Origin: Zygnema cylindricum
Lineage: Eukaryota; Streptophyta; Zygnematophyceae; Zygnematales; Zygnemataceae
Direction of reading: 5' to 3'
Assembly (NCBI GenBank): GCA_037447655.1
Contig: JBBHKE010001283.1
Span: 567,173 to 631,172, forward strand
Length of the DNA stretch: 64,000 bases
Positions 1-12,579 of the stretch are shown here, in pieces. The stretch's first letter is position 1, and each line of letters opens with the position of its first letter. The position numbers were made by a program, and so were the translations under genes. Below the pieces are notes generated by a model, which saw only the letters and a program-made list of their open reading frames with translations, did not search any database and was not told where the DNA came from.

Positions 1-588
1 CTTTTACTCACCTAGCTGCTCTCTCCCGGTACTTTTTCTTTTTTCTCTCAAGTGGACTCCACAACCTCAGCAACCAGAAATCAGTTTCTCTCCTTCCCCT
101 AATTTTTGCCTCCGTCATTTTCTCTCTCGTGTTTCCTCTATCAAATTTCTCCCCCATTTCTCCTCTCTCTCCCTCTCTATCATCTCCTCAACCTCTACAG
201 CCAAAAAATGGTTCCCTCTCTCATTTTCTTTCTCCTACTTCCTCAAATGTTTCCTCTTTCTCCCATTATCCTCGCTCCCTCTTTCCTCGCGATCTCCTTC
301 CTATCTCCCTCTTCCCTCTCACCCCTATTCTTTCTCCCTCTCCCCTATCCCTCTTCTTTCTAGTAGAACTATTTCACCCTCATGGCCCTCTCTCGTCGAT
401 CCACTCATTTTCTCAAACCCACTCTCCTACCTTTCCCCTCCCTGCCTCCCTCCCTCCCTCCATCCTTCTCCCCTTCCCAGTCTCCTTCCCACCCTCTCTC
501 ACAGTCACACACACTCGCTCTGAATCTCACACGCACCCTCACTCTTTCCTCTCCCTCTCTCTCTTTCTTCTCTCCCTCCTTTTTGTAG
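1..588 (+). other. Pyrimidine-rich intron of the first gene
   Basis: Almost every base from about 100 to 588 is C or T, in (CTCCCT)- and (CTTTCC)-like runs, and the stretch ends in TTTTTGTAG at 580-588, a strong 3' splice acceptor. Long open frames here are a by-product of stop-free pyrimidine sequence. I read this as the 3' part of an intron whose upstream exon lies before the window. Confidence 0.6.
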
Positions 589-3500
589 GTGAACTCCTCG
601 ACCTCTTCCACCAGAATTTGGTCATCACTCCTCCCTATGCAGACTCCGACGAAGAAGTGAGAATGGGAGGATCCTCGATCAGTTCTTGTGCGAGTACCAA
701 CATTCAAACAAAAACAAAAGCGAATGGTTTGAGTAGAAATGTGAGCGAATTGACGGAGGAAGTGAAGGAATTGAAGCGTCGATTACAAGAAGAGGAAGAC
801 TCCGCGAGAAAATTGCGAGAAAAGGTGAAATAATATACATCGATTCATCTCTTTCTCTCCCTCTCCCTATCCCTCTCCCTCTCCCTCTCCCGCTTGAGTT
901 TTTCCTTTGCAGCGGGTTAATAAGTTTGAAGGTATTTCTTTTACACTCACCAAAATTAGAGTGGTTGAATAGATATCTCGGATGGTAATGCAAGTATGCT
1001 TAAAAAAGGGATTTTTCCGAAAAAAATATTTTTTTTTCCTTTTTTTTTTATGCGTTTCTTTTGCATTTCCTTCAGATTTTTTTTCTGTCATCATCTTTTA
1101 ATCATTGTGTCTGGTGCCCAATATTAATATCGTTTACAATATTTACCGTGGGCTGTATTCAATCCATTTGAAAGTCGAAATTCTAGAAGTTTTCTTTGTG
1201 TTAAAAGCTTTTATTTGTAAACTTTTTTCCTCCGGGACTTTTTTTGTAGTCCGGAGTTCAATCAACAATTTCAGGACTTAAATGAATGCTTAAAACAAAC
1301 AGATAAAGGAATAAAAATAGAAGAAGGAAGAAAAAAAAATTAAACAAACGAAAAGAAACTGTCTTTTTGCAGGTACTTAATCTGCAACCGGGCGAAGAAA
1401 CTGAACACAAAGAAAAGGAAGATGTCGGCGATTCAGTTTTTTTTGACGTAAATCCGGAATCGGGAGTTGAACAGTTGGAGGAAAATGTCGAAAACATCGA
1501 TCCGAATCGACAAAAAATACAATCCATGGTTTCTGGAACGACAGATGGAGGAGACGGAATAAGTTATCTCAAATCGACGGAAGGAGTTGCAATGGAGTTT
1601 TCAACGTCCGGAAATGGAGAACAGTTTTCAACGACAAAACACAGAGGACCGACAGGAAATTTATATCGCCAATTTCTGAGCCAGTCAGTGAAGTAAGTTT
1701 TTTCTTTCTATTGATTTTTCTTTTCTATTTTTTTTATTTTGTTTATTTGTATTTTCATTTATTTTTTCTTTTTGTTGGAGTCAGGGTTTCTATTTATGGG
1801 TTTCTATGATGTGAGAATATGAAAGAATCTCTAACAAAGAATGATATTCCCCTTCAGTTAATTATTACATATTTATTATTTCGGAATTTGGTTTGGTTTT
1901 TTATTGGTTTCTTTACACGTAAGTGTAAACTTTTTGGAAATTCTATGTTTAGGAGAACTTTTGGGTAAAAAAAATAAACAAAAGAGTCAGCTTTTTCCTA
2001 TTCTAAATCGTATGTGTTGAATCCGAACGGACATGTGAAATTTTGAAAAAAACCAAACATGTTGCGTATGTTTTCTTTTGCTTCAGTCATTTCATTTATT
2101 TTTTAATTTCTGTATTGATTTTATTTGGCTTCTGATATTTGTTTTTGTTTTTGCTTTGTATATATGCAGTCGGGAAAATGGAACCCCCAAATTTTCTCCC
2201 AAACTCGACGAACCGGCGAGTTCTTACCAAGGGGATAATTTGAGTTCTGGAAATTGTTTAACTGAAAATGGTTTAACTGGAAATGATTTAACTGGAAATT
2301 TTGACGGAACTCCAAAATCCGATGCTGATTCTGCGTCGTTTTTCGAGAAAACCGACGTCGAAAATTCTTTCAGTGTCGTGAAAAAAATCAACTTTTCATC
2401 CGATGAAAAATGCAACAAAGATGCTCAAATTCAAATTAGTTTAGAAACGACAATCTTTCATCAAAAGCAAAAGCAAATTCCAGGGGAAGAAGAAAAAAGA
2501 GAATCGGAAATCGAAAAGGAGAAGCAAAACGAATCAGAAACCGATGTAATTTCTCTACAAAATCCCATCCAAGATAACTATATCTTAGAGACTCTGAAAA
2601 AGGAATTGGAGAGAGAGACATCGATGGAATCTGAACCCAGTTTTTGCCCAAAACTCGGTTTAACTCCTCGTCAAATAAATGAAAGTTCTGAATCTGTTCC
2701 TTGGGCAAGTGGTTTGAGAAGCTCCGGAGAAAGTGAATCTTCTTTTGCTCTCGCTCCTCCTCCTCTTTCGATTTCCTTAACTGAATCTCCCCAACTTTTA
2801 AAAAACAAGCAATCGATTTTGTTTTCGGAAGGTTCAGAAAACAAAGGGGAAACGACAGACGGAAATTCGATAATCTCGGATCAAATTTCTCCCTTTTCAG
2901 ATTGCGAAACACCGTACAAATCTGAAAGTTTTGGAGAAATCAAACCAAAAAAAATGGATTTAGAGGAAACTAATGAAGAGTCTGGGAATTATTATGACCC
3001 TGGTGGAGAAAACATTGAGACTTTCCAAAAGGACGAAAATGAGAACGAAGGAAAAGAAACATATCGCACAAAGCGGAAAACTTGGGGTGAAAGAGAACCC
3101 GAACAAATGGCAATTTTGGAAAATTGGGTGAAGTCAATAGATATTCAAAATAGAGAAGAAGGAGAAGGAGAAGGAGAAGGAGAAGGAGAAGGAGAAGGAG
3201 AAGGGGAAGGAGAAGGAGAAGGAGAGGGAGAACAAGAAGGAGAACGAGGAGAAGGTGAAGAGGACGAAGAAATTGGAGAGAAAATGGAGATTTTGGAATC
3301 ATTCGAATTATCAGTGTCTCCTTCAACTGAAATGTCGAGGCCCGGTTTTGAAAATTTTTGTGAGGATGAAAAAGAGGATGAAAATGAAGAAATCCAATCG
3401 AAAATTCGGTCGGAAATTTATGAAACTTCAAAGGATCAAGTTTTGGATATTGGTTCCGGAAATGGAGATTTGGAGGAATCCAATAATATTAGCGGTAAAA

Positions 3501-6500
3501 ATAATAATTCTCGACCTCCTGCACATACATTTCGGGGTAAAAAGAACTCAAATTTGGAAAATGAAGTTTCTCCTTTAGAGACAGAGATAACGAATCTTGG
3601 AAAAAAGGAAGAAATGAAAGGAGAAAATGATAGTTTGAATGAAGTTTTAGGAAACAATGTTGATTCTATTCCTACCAACTTACCGAATTCACCTCGAGGA
3701 AATCGATTTTTCTGGTTGGGAAGATCAAAATTTTCGAAAACCCCAAATGTTCAAAAAACCGAGGAACATAAATTCGGAGAAGCGGATGTTGTTGGAGAAA
3801 AGGGAAGAGAAGAAGGAGAGAAAACATCAACTTGGGATTCGACCATTGAAAAGGAGGAAGAAAACACAAAAGTCAACCAAAAAAATACACCGACAAAAAA
3901 AATTGAGGAGCTTATCGAAATCGATTCGAAAAAAATAGATGAAAAAGTAAAATTGGTTCCCTCGATCCAGGAACCACAAAACGGAGAGATTTCTCAAGAA
4001 AAAAGTGTGACTGCTGAGGCTTTGAATTTGGAAAATCAAATCAAAATTTGTGAGGATTCGGATTCTATTCCGAAAAATTCTAATTTTCATTTTTCTGTGG
4101 AACCATGTGATGGTTTAAATGGGGTATCTTCTCCACAAAATGGGTCCCAAATGGGAGGAAAAAACAAATTAAGCTTTCTTCAAAGAGCTTTGCATCTTGG
4201 GAGACATGTGAAAAGAAGTCCCGTTTCTAAAATGACAACAGAAATTTCTCAGGTGAGACAAACTCAAAATTTTCCAATTCCAATAACAGTTTTTCAGTTA
4301 TGAAAAATGAAATTTCATTTTTTTTACACTGGTGCCAACTTCCTGGTTGAAACCAAACACACTAAAATGTACTTTTGTAGGTTTTCAAATAACTGATAAG
4401 TTTTTGCCATTTTGTAATTTATGATTGAAATTTAAAAGGTAACAAGCAGGTCAAACTTGTGTCAGGTGGTATATGATTAGTTTAAAAAAAAAAGATAAAA
4501 AAACATTGGTCAAAAGGTATAATCTTCAAAAAACTTAACCGAGTGTCTATTTTTTTCCTTCCTTTTTGTTTCTTCCTTTCTATTTTTTTTAAATTGATTG
4601 TGATTAGACTGAAGGAGAACACAAAGGACAACCTGTCCCTGAGTTATCTTTTGATAGCTTCAGAGTTGAAAAGAAGGAGGGAGAAGGAGAGGAGATGGAG
4701 GGAGAAACGATTCTCTCGAAAGATACAAAAACTCAACAGAAAGTTTTCGAAGGAGAAACAGAAGATATTGAATTTCCAATCCAGAGTATGGAGTTTCAAT
4801 TACAAAAAATGGAATTTCCAACACAAAGAAAGGATGGTTTAGAAGAAAAGAAAAAGATGACTGCTTATTTGTCTTTGGAAAACCTCACAAAACCTTTGGG
4901 CTCTATAAGTTCACAAGAAAGCGAAAAAAGTGACAAAACCGACAGTGAAAAAAGTGAGAAAAGCGAAAGAAGTGGAATAAGTGAAACTAATTTTGGTTTT
5001 AATTCAACTCTTACAAGCGAGAGGCAAGAGCAGAAAAACTTTCAAAAGCAAGCAGTTAAGTTCGCCTCAAATACCGTATCTTCTGATTTGAATGGAAAAG
5101 GGACTAGAGAGAGAGAAGAGGAAACAGAAGATGATCGATTTTCACGAGAAAATTTGAAACTGAAAAGTCAACAAATGAACAAATTTATACTGGGAATGGA
5201 CAAAGTGGAGAAAGATAACAATTCAACGAGCTGGAAAATAGGGAAAAATGAAATCGCAGACAAATTGAAACAAGGAGAAAGTGGAGGAGGAGGAGGAGGA
5301 GGAGGAGTTCCAGGAATGAGTTTCTATAACAGAGAACAAGAAGGGGAGATTGGCTTCCGTGGAGATCAACAAACTCTAAAAAGGAGAGTCGTTCGAGGAA
5401 CAAGGCAAGAAAGGGAGAAAGAGAGGGAGAGGGAGAAGGAGAGGGAGAGCAGGGAGAGGGAGAGGGAGAGGGAGATGGAGAAAGAGAGGGGTAACTACGA
5501 AATGGAAGGTTTTGAATTCAGGCAAAAAACCACAATAAGTGTGTCTTCTAATGCAACTAAAGTGAAAGAAGTTGAAGATTTCTCAATGAAGAAAAGTGAA
5601 ATGGAAGGAATTAAACCGAAATTGGACTGGAGGAATAGTATCGGAACCGAGGAAACGTCGACGTCAAAAGGATTTTCGAAAACGAATGGTTCGAGTGGAT
5701 TTTCTATAGTTGCTCTCGCTCTTACTCCCAAAACAAGCTTCAAAACAAAAGTAAACAAAGAAATGGAAACAAACCAAGGAGGACTACCTGTTGAAACTGG
5801 ATTTGAGAGAGTTTCTTTCGAAAAAGTTTCTTTCGAAAACAATCCTTCGAGTCCCCAAAGCCCCGGAAATCGTAGTTTTTCCAAAAAAGGAGGAAGAAAT
5901 TCTGAGGGTTTTGTACCACAAAATCTGAATTCCGAAACAAAGATTGGGAACCAAAATGGAGGTTTTTTTAACAATTGGGGAGATAATGGGAGGATTTCAG
6001 GAAAAGAGGATTATGTGAATCAAAATTTGAGATTTGAAAAATTTCCAAACGAAACTTTGGAAATGCAAAACCATTCTCAATTTTGTCCCTCAAACCCCCA
6101 ATTCAATATGTGCAAAGGGCATAATAGTGGAATTCCTGATTTTAAAGAAAAAGAGAAAGGAAAGTCGAATAATAATCGAAATCATGGGTCTCAAACTACC
6201 CATTTGGCGATGAATAGGGGACCTCTTTTTCCCGCACAAGATTTAATGAATATTGATCCTTATTTGGACAGAAACACAGGAGAGAGACAACGACCAATGC
6301 ATATGTGGGAATCGATCGAAGAGTTCAACATAAAAAATAAGAATTTAATGACACCTCCTCCTCCTTCTCCTCCCTCTCCTCCCTCTCCTTCGTCCCCTCA
6401 TTTTCCTTCTCCTACTTCTGCTCCTTCTCTCTCTCCTCCTTCTTCTCTGTCTACTCCTTCCCTGTCCACTCCTCCTTCTCTGTCTCCTTCTTCTCTTGAA

Positions 6501-8141
6501 AAATCTCCCACTTCAAATGGGAGATATCCTTCCCCAAATGGAAATTTGACGGGAAATTTACGACAAGGAAGAGCCACTTGGAGCCCCGGAAACTCGAGGA
6601 TGTCGAATTTGGGAGGAGGAGGAGAGCATTTCGAGGGACGAGGAGGAGAAGGAGGGAGAGGTAGTAATAGTAGTTTGAGGTCGCCTAGAGCAATCTCTCC
6701 TCTTTCAGGAGCAGAAAAGCTTCTTTTGGGAAACCGAGGAGAGGATGGAGTCGGTGAGTCTCTGAGAGAAGGGAGAACTCCAGGAGGGAAGCAGCAGCAG
6801 GTGCGAAGTCGACTCTCTCTCTCCCCCTTTGTCTCCCTCCCTCCCTATTGTCTCCCTCTCCCTCTACATCCCTCCCTCTCCCTCTCCTTCTACATCCCTC
6901 CCTCTCCCTCTCCCTCTCCCTTTCTGTCTCCCTCTCCCTGTCTCCCTCTCCCCAATCCCCTCCCTCTCCCTTTCCCTCTCTCCTACCGGCCGTGTGAATA
7001 GCGAAATCCATGAGTTTAATTGGTATAACAAAGCTCATGATCATACATTCATGTTTTCTTTTGTGGAACTTTTTTTAACTTTTCGTCATTTCTCTCCAAT
7101 TCAAAAAAAATGTTTTTTTTCTCGACAATTCTCACTTAACTTTAAAATTTGATTTCATTTTAACAGGAGCATTGGATGTACCATCCGCCACCAGGAAATT
7201 TCACGTCTCAGAAATCTCTACCTGTTAATCGGTAAGTGGAAAGGCTACCTAACCTCGTTATTGTCGTAAGTGAGTGAATTATTCTTTTTTGTTGTTGTTG
7301 TTGTTTTTCTTGCTCGGTTTTTCATTGAAAATCAAAACTGAAATGGAAAAATAAGTCTTTTCTAAATTAAATAAGTGTGTGGGAGAAGCTCAGCAAGCAA
7401 TTCCATTCTTTGAAGCAAACAAATTTTGTGCCTAAACCTGTTTTGGTTTATATTTTAACCTAAAAAAAGGGTACACATGGGTGTAGTTGCAGTTCACCAA
7501 GATCTCCTGTCACGTCAGAGTTTTTATCACAAGAATTTTCTCCTCAGAGAGGCAGACCTACAGGAGATTTTGAAGGACAAAGTAAGTTTGTTTCAAAATG
7601 TTTACCTTCTTCAGTTCCTTTCTTCAGAAAATAAGGATAACGCTTGGATTAAAAGCACAAATCAGAGGGATCAATCAACTAACAAATAACTAAAAATCAT
7701 CACAAAGTCTCCTAAAATCCATACATAAGAGCTAAGTGCATTTGGAGGAGGACAAAATTGGTTTTATTTGATAAGTTTTGCTGAAAAACTGTAACTCAAG
7801 TCCTTTCCATAATGTCATAAAGAAATCATTAAATCGGCTTTTGATTGTACCATTCCCATATTTTTCATATCATTGTTTGCTTTAACCTTATTTTACCTCA
7901 TTGTTCCACATTCTTCAGATTTCAGAAAGTAACTCAACTTTTAACTTGATTGTGACATAATTCTGTCAAAAAGCAACACAACTTTTTGACTTGAATCTGA
8001 CACATATTACCATTTCTCTCAAAAAGCAACTCAACTTCTTAACTTGATTGTGACACAGTGAGTTATGCTCCAACTGCTTATGTTATGCCGAACAACCCTA
8101 AACGATTTGGATGGAGACCAAAACCAGTCACAGAAGGATAA
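589..8141 (+). CDS. Large disordered coiled-coil protein, 5' partial, seven exons
   Basis: Exons read by eye: 589-824, 1373-1692, 2170-4252, 4608-6800, 7167-7231, 7493-7581 and 8059-8141. Every junction has GT-AG ends and all phases agree, giving about 1,688 codons and a TAA stop at 8139-8141. The product is not recognised. The first exon ends in a heptad-like helix (ELTEEVKELKRRLQEEE) that continues into exon 2, so a coiled coil is likely. Exons 3 and 4 (about 1,425 residues) are hydrophilic and rich in E, S, N and K, with an (EG)n run, a polyglycine run, an (ER/EK)n run and a P/S-rich block at about 6350-6510. The last exons are less biased and end in RFGWRPKPVTEG. No catalytic motif, signal peptide or membrane segment is visible. 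A scaffold or cytoskeletal role would be guesswork. The start codon lies outside the window. Confidence 0.75.
3154..3247 (+). repeat. Coding (GGAGAA)n hexamer array
   Basis: Tandem GGAGAA units in exon 3 encode about 15 Glu-Gly pairs. The complementary hexamer TTCTCC/CTCCCT also appears in the introns of this gene and in the large array at 48411, so the same simple repeat occurs in coding and non-coding contexts. Confidence 0.9.
5405..5492 (+). repeat. Coding (GAGAGGGA)n-like array
   Basis: Purine-only tract in exon 4 encoding alternating charged residues ([10 protein letters not shown] pattern). It stays in frame with the flanking coding sequence, and is likely a single charged alpha helix. 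Confidence 0.8.
6811..6984 (+). repeat. Intronic CTCCCT-rich tract
   Basis: Starts about 10 bases after the exon 4 donor (GTGCGAAG at 6801) and is nearly pure pyrimidine, with CTCCCT and CTACATCC variants. The intron runs to the acceptor TTTTAACAG ending at 7166. Confidence 0.8.
7926..8058 (+). repeat. Three-copy tandem repeat ending at a splice acceptor
   Basis: Three imperfect copies (from about 7926, 7968 and 8021) share AAAAAGCAACTCAACTT followed by an AACTTGATTGTGACA-like half. The third copy ends in GTGACACAG, which supplies the acceptor used by the last exon. The other copies end GTGACATAA and CTGACACAT, without the AG. Confidence 0.75.
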
Positions 8142-9157
8142 GAAAAAGAGTAACAGGAGAAGACAGAAGCTCTTTGCAAGAATGGTAAGGTTTTTTATGC
8201 ACTCTCTTTTTGTTGTCTTCATTAAACATTTTCTATCAGCAATATATAAGATTATTTCGATTTTCCTTTTGCACTTCCAGTAGCACATTTATTAAAAAAA
8301 AAAAAAAAACGGATGACAGTGAAAACTGTGCTTTGGAAGAAATGGAGAATCAATCTCTGAAATTTGTCGCAAAGCAAAAGAAAGGTAGTGAAAATCATCT
8401 GGAATTGGGCACTCAACAATACATTGCAATATGGGATGCAATTTATATGACAATAAGTATTACAATATGTATGACAAGTATCACAATATGTATGACAAAA
8501 TGTATTAAATTATGTACTACAATATGATAATAAGTATTACATGTATGACAACAAGTAAGACTTCAAGACGTACAACATGTATTACCTGTTAGAATTATAA
8601 TATGTACTACAATATGCATGACAATATGCTGTTTGTGATCCAATGTTACATCTTCTGTTTTCTTGCAGAAAATGGATGGAACTTTCGTCATTTTACGCAA
8701 GTGACGGGATTGTTCAAAACCTATATGTGTTCAAACTAATCAGTAGGTTTCAGATCTTCTAAGTTTTGCAATATACCTTTGGTAGTTTTGTGTCAGAGCA
8801 ACTTCAGTCTTCTATCAAGTCTAATTGTATAAGTCCGTTAAATTTCAGTTTAACACGTGCTATTAAATTCACGTTTTGCATACTTAGATTCCCAATATCA
8901 ACTACTTTTGTGGCGATCAAGATATAGGAATGTTGTATAAAACCAGATTTATTGCCTGCAGTATGTGTATGTGTAACATAATATGTAGACTACTAGTGTG
9001 CAGAAAGGTACACACATCACTATGCTGCTTATAACTTGTATCACTTCTTTTTATAATTTTTACTTAATCTTTGACGAATATCAAATGGAGGATGATGTTC
9101 TTTTTCAGTTTTTCGACTTGCCATGAGCAATCGTGTGTATTGTAAATAAAAAATAAA
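8142..9157 (+). other. Presumed 3' UTR of the first gene
   Basis: No coding potential seen. A possible UTR intron runs from the donor at 8188 (ATG/GTAAGG) to CTTCCAG near 8280. A degenerate repeat around ACAATATGTATGACAA occupies about 8415-8630. AATAAA occurs at 9145 and again at 9152, a plausible polyadenylation region about 1 kb after the stop. Confidence 0.45.
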
Positions 9158-9391
9158 TATTGAGAGAATGTACAATATTTCTGTGAGAACCATTGCTGTG
9201 TAGATGATCCAGAGCATCAGAGTATAAACACCATAACTACAACGACTACATGTGGCAGCGTATTCTCCTACGAATTGGTTTTATGAACTATTTAATTGCA
9301 AAAGACAATTCGAACATACACTTCGAACCAGATTCAATAGTGCGATCGCACTTTAAAAATATGGGTCATAGCAGCGTTGCTCATCAGTGGT

Positions 9392-9887
9392 CAGAGCTCG
9401 CAATCGGGTACCCGAATCCGTACCCGACCGGTACCCGCCCGCCCGCGTCGGATCCGGAACGGATTCGGGCGCCAAATGTTGGGGGCCGGCCGGATTCGGC
9501 CGGGTGATTCAAAAAAAAAAAAACGAATCCGGGTACGGCTGGGTAAAGCAAAAAGCGAAAAGAATTGAAGGTTTCGTAGGTACGTTCCACTACAGTACTG
9601 TACTGTAGTGTCCATACTATCCAGCATTATTGTACTTTGTCCTCTTGGTATAGTGGAACGTATGAGGGAGATGTACCATTAATTTTGTATATATTGGGGT
9701 ACGGGCGGGTACGGGCAGTCGCGAGAAATCGAGTTCCGGTTAACTTTCTTTTCCGTAAATGCGTGTCGGGTAGCGGGTAACAATGTAGGATCGTACAATA
9801 ATGCCGCCAGATTTCGGGTGTACAGATTTTGAAAAAAAAAAAAATGTCGGGTTGGGGTATCTTAAATTTTGACTTTTGCAACCTCTA
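9392..9887. mobile_element. hAT-like non-autonomous element (tentative)
   Basis: Ends are weakly inverted: CAGAGCTCGCAA on the left, and TAGAGGTTGCAA when the right end is read on the other strand. The interior is dominated by CGGGTACCCG/CGGGTACGGG words, a composition I associate with some plant hAT elements. No 8-bp duplication could be confirmed, because a MITE starts at the very next base. Confidence 0.4.
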
Positions 9888-10405
9888 CACCGTGAATCGT
9901 AATTAGAGTTATGTACGCTAATTCCGTCGCCCCAAATTTTGACTCTATCACCCTAAATAGAGTACATAACTCTAAATTATTCTTTACATTATTTAAGGTA
10001 CATTTTGAATCAGCGTTAACAACTCTAATATAGTGCCGTTTTAAATAGTGTGTCGTACGGTCGGTGTCTGATCGTGCAAAATTATACTTTGTTAACTAAA
10101 AAGTACAAAAAATGATTTAATACAGGCCGTTATCATGTAACTGCGTTTTCACAAACCGCGTAGTGCAAACGTCACAATGACGTGAAACTGTACGTTTTGT
10201 CAGATTCTGTACGTGTACCTAATTTATAGTAAAGATATCAGCGCGGATAATTAGTACGGAAGTAATCCAAATTAGGGTTATTGATAAATTATAGTAAATT
10301 TGTTTTGAAAAAAAATGATTACACAAATTAGAGTTGATAACTAAAATTATTGTTTTTCTTTTTTTTACTCTAATAATTTCTTTACTCTAATTACGATTCG
10401 CGGTG
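9888..10405 (-). mobile_element. MITE family A, copy 1
   Basis: Ends CACCGTGAATCGTAATTAGAG and CTCTAATTACGATTCGCGGTG are inverted repeats, flanked on both sides by TA. The interior aligns in reverse orientation with the copy at 35857-36359 (shared CGTACAGAATCTG and AACGGCCTGTATTAAATCAT words). It carries no coding sequence. Confidence 0.8.
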
Positions 10406-10407
10406 TA

Positions 10408-11285
10408 CCTTTTCCTACGATTAGACAATAATTTAGGCAGAGGTAAGTTCCTTACTTTAACATAAGGCAAAAGTTTCAAATAAGTTCTACAAAAATAAAT
10501 TTTCTTACCAATAAAAGGTAATTTTTTGATGTTTTTGGAAATTTGATGTTTCTTTTACAATTTCTTTGAGAATATCCTTGGTGTAAAGTATTTTGGTTGT
10601 ATCATTTTCAATGATTTGAGGCCTTGAAAACAAATGGGCTCCATATGTTTTGTAGATGTTTAGATTGTAAAAGATAATGTATTATGATTTTTTTTCTTTC
10701 GAATTCAAAGCTGTAGGGTAAATATATTTAAACTAACAAGATTTTACATGCAGTTGTGTAATTAGGGTATAAATACAACTTTGGGTTGGAGTAGCTTCAT
10801 GGTAAGACTATCTATAAATGTTTTACTTCGTAGTTTTTCATCATTCTTTTTCTCTTTACTTTTTGATTGCCATTCTTTAATCATCATCACATAGGTCTAC
10901 CATTGTGTATTGTATTCAATGAGGATTATTTACAAGTTCGAAACTAGCACGAAATTTACTTAAAATGTAATTTAAGCCGATTTTGGATGCAACACAGCTC
11001 AACTGTGTCTTGTAGCTAAGATGCATGACCTTAGAATATGCAAATCCATGTAACCCTTTGCTCTTCCGGACTTTTCTTGCTTCCACCAATTCCTTTACCT
11101 TGGTCTTTACTATAATAGAGCCCACGTTAATGTGTGTCCGATTACCATATGACCAAAGTAAAAGCCCCCCAACGCACCTTGAGAAGCATTCCACTAGTAA
11201 GTTTCCCACTTAATTCCCTCCATCTTCATTTATCCAAGGCACTTGTTGCACGCTTCCTTTTTATGTCTCTTGTCCCAGCCTCTCT
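10408..11285. other. Intergenic, no feature recognised
   Basis: AT-rich single-copy-looking DNA. A minus-strand open frame at 10916-11209 has no recognisable motif and I do not treat it as a gene. Confidence 0.5.
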
Positions 11286-11831
11286 TGATAGGATCTCACA
11301 CAAAATCACAGTGCAAGACAACAACGGAAGCATTCACATAAATCACACAAGAGAGAGCTGCCCACGGAAGCCAATATATTCCATAGACTTTTCCTCCCAT
11401 TATAAGTTATCTCCCCTCTCCCTCTAAGCTGCAGTATATAGTACACCAACTGTGACGTCACTACTTCAAACTATAAATCAAACCAAACATAAAGTGCGCA
11501 CGAGGCGCCTACCAACCAATCTACGTCCACATGCAAAACACCGTAGCATTACAGTTCTAAGCATACGTGCACACAAAACCGTACAAAGCCATACAAAACG
11601 TTCACACTAAACGGCTACAACACCGTTCACACTAAATAACAACTGAACCTGGTCGTCACAAAACCGAATCAACGCGAGACCTAGAATCTACTAAACCACC
11701 TAACCCATGAAATAACAAAATCCAAACAGGACCACACGCTTGACTTAAAGACAAACTAGCTGGCCAGGTAAGGACAAACTAGCCAGCCGCGCGACAGACC
11801 GCGACGGCCGATTACAACATTGAACTTAACA
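11286..11831 (-). repeat. 3' LTR of the copia element
   Basis: The right edge is firm: on the minus strand the polypurine tract is followed by TGTTAAGTTC. The left edge at TGATAGGATC is inferred only from a terminal TG and cannot be confirmed without a 5' LTR. A TATA-like TACTATATAC lies near 11433. Confidence 0.55.
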
Positions 11832-11975
11832 ATCCCCCTCTCAAAGTTGTAATCATTACATCAAGCCTAATTTAGGTCTTCCCCTCATAAGTACATCATG
11901 TGCCGCAACTTTTCGTCAGCATATCCGCGGCTTCCTCCAATGTCGAAACATACAAAAACTGAACTTCGTTCGTAG

Positions 11976-12311
11976 CTACCAAATCACGTACAAAATGCCA
12001 TTGAATCGTGATATGCTCTGTCCTTTTGAGAATGACAGATTCTTCACCAAAGCCATCGAACTCATAATGTTTGAAAAGTTTTTCATGTAGCCAACAAAAA
12101 TCCCCAATTCTCTAAGTAGCTCCTTAATCCATATCGACGCTTTAGAAGTGTGACACGCCGCCATATATTCTGCTTTGGTTGAACTTAATGCTACAGTCCC
12201 TTGAAGTCGCGAACTCCAAGAAAGTGCCGCGCCGCCAAAAACAAAAGCATAACTAGACGTTGACTTTCCTGTGTCAAAGTCGCCACCCCAATCTGCGTCA
12301 CAATATCCCAC
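11976..12311 (-). pseudogene. Copia RNase H remnant
   Basis: Contains the copia RNase H signatures YCDADWGGD, STSSYAFVFGGAALSW and SSTKAEYMA. The D, E and D positions expected in the active site are present in part, but downstream sequence has drifted and the frame is cut off from the reverse transcriptase. Confidence 0.9.
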
Positions 12312-12420
12312 GCACTTTAAAGACTGCTGTCCACCTCGAAATTATAATCCAATCTCAATCCTATCTGCAAGGTAATGAAACATCCTCTTCGCGGCCTCCC
12401 AATGAATCTTCTTAGGAGCC

Positions 12421-12498
12421 TGACAAAATCGGCTCATGACAAAAACTGACAAAATCGGCTCATGATAAAAACTGACAAAATCGGCTCATGACAAAAAC
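12421..12498. repeat. 26-bp triplication inside the copia element
   Basis: Three consecutive copies beginning TGACAAAATCGGCTCATGA lie between the RNase H and reverse transcriptase remnants. It looks like a local expansion after the element died. Confidence 0.9.
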
Positions 12499-12579
12499 TA
12501 CCGCTGAGATATCCAGTCGCGTGGCCACACTTAAATACATTAAACTCCCAACAACTTCACGATAAAGCACGTGGATGGT

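Noticed and set aside
129-833. 234-aa open frame in the pyrimidine tract
   Set aside because: The first 150 codons are stop-free only because the DNA is C/T-rich. The real coding part starts after the acceptor at 588.
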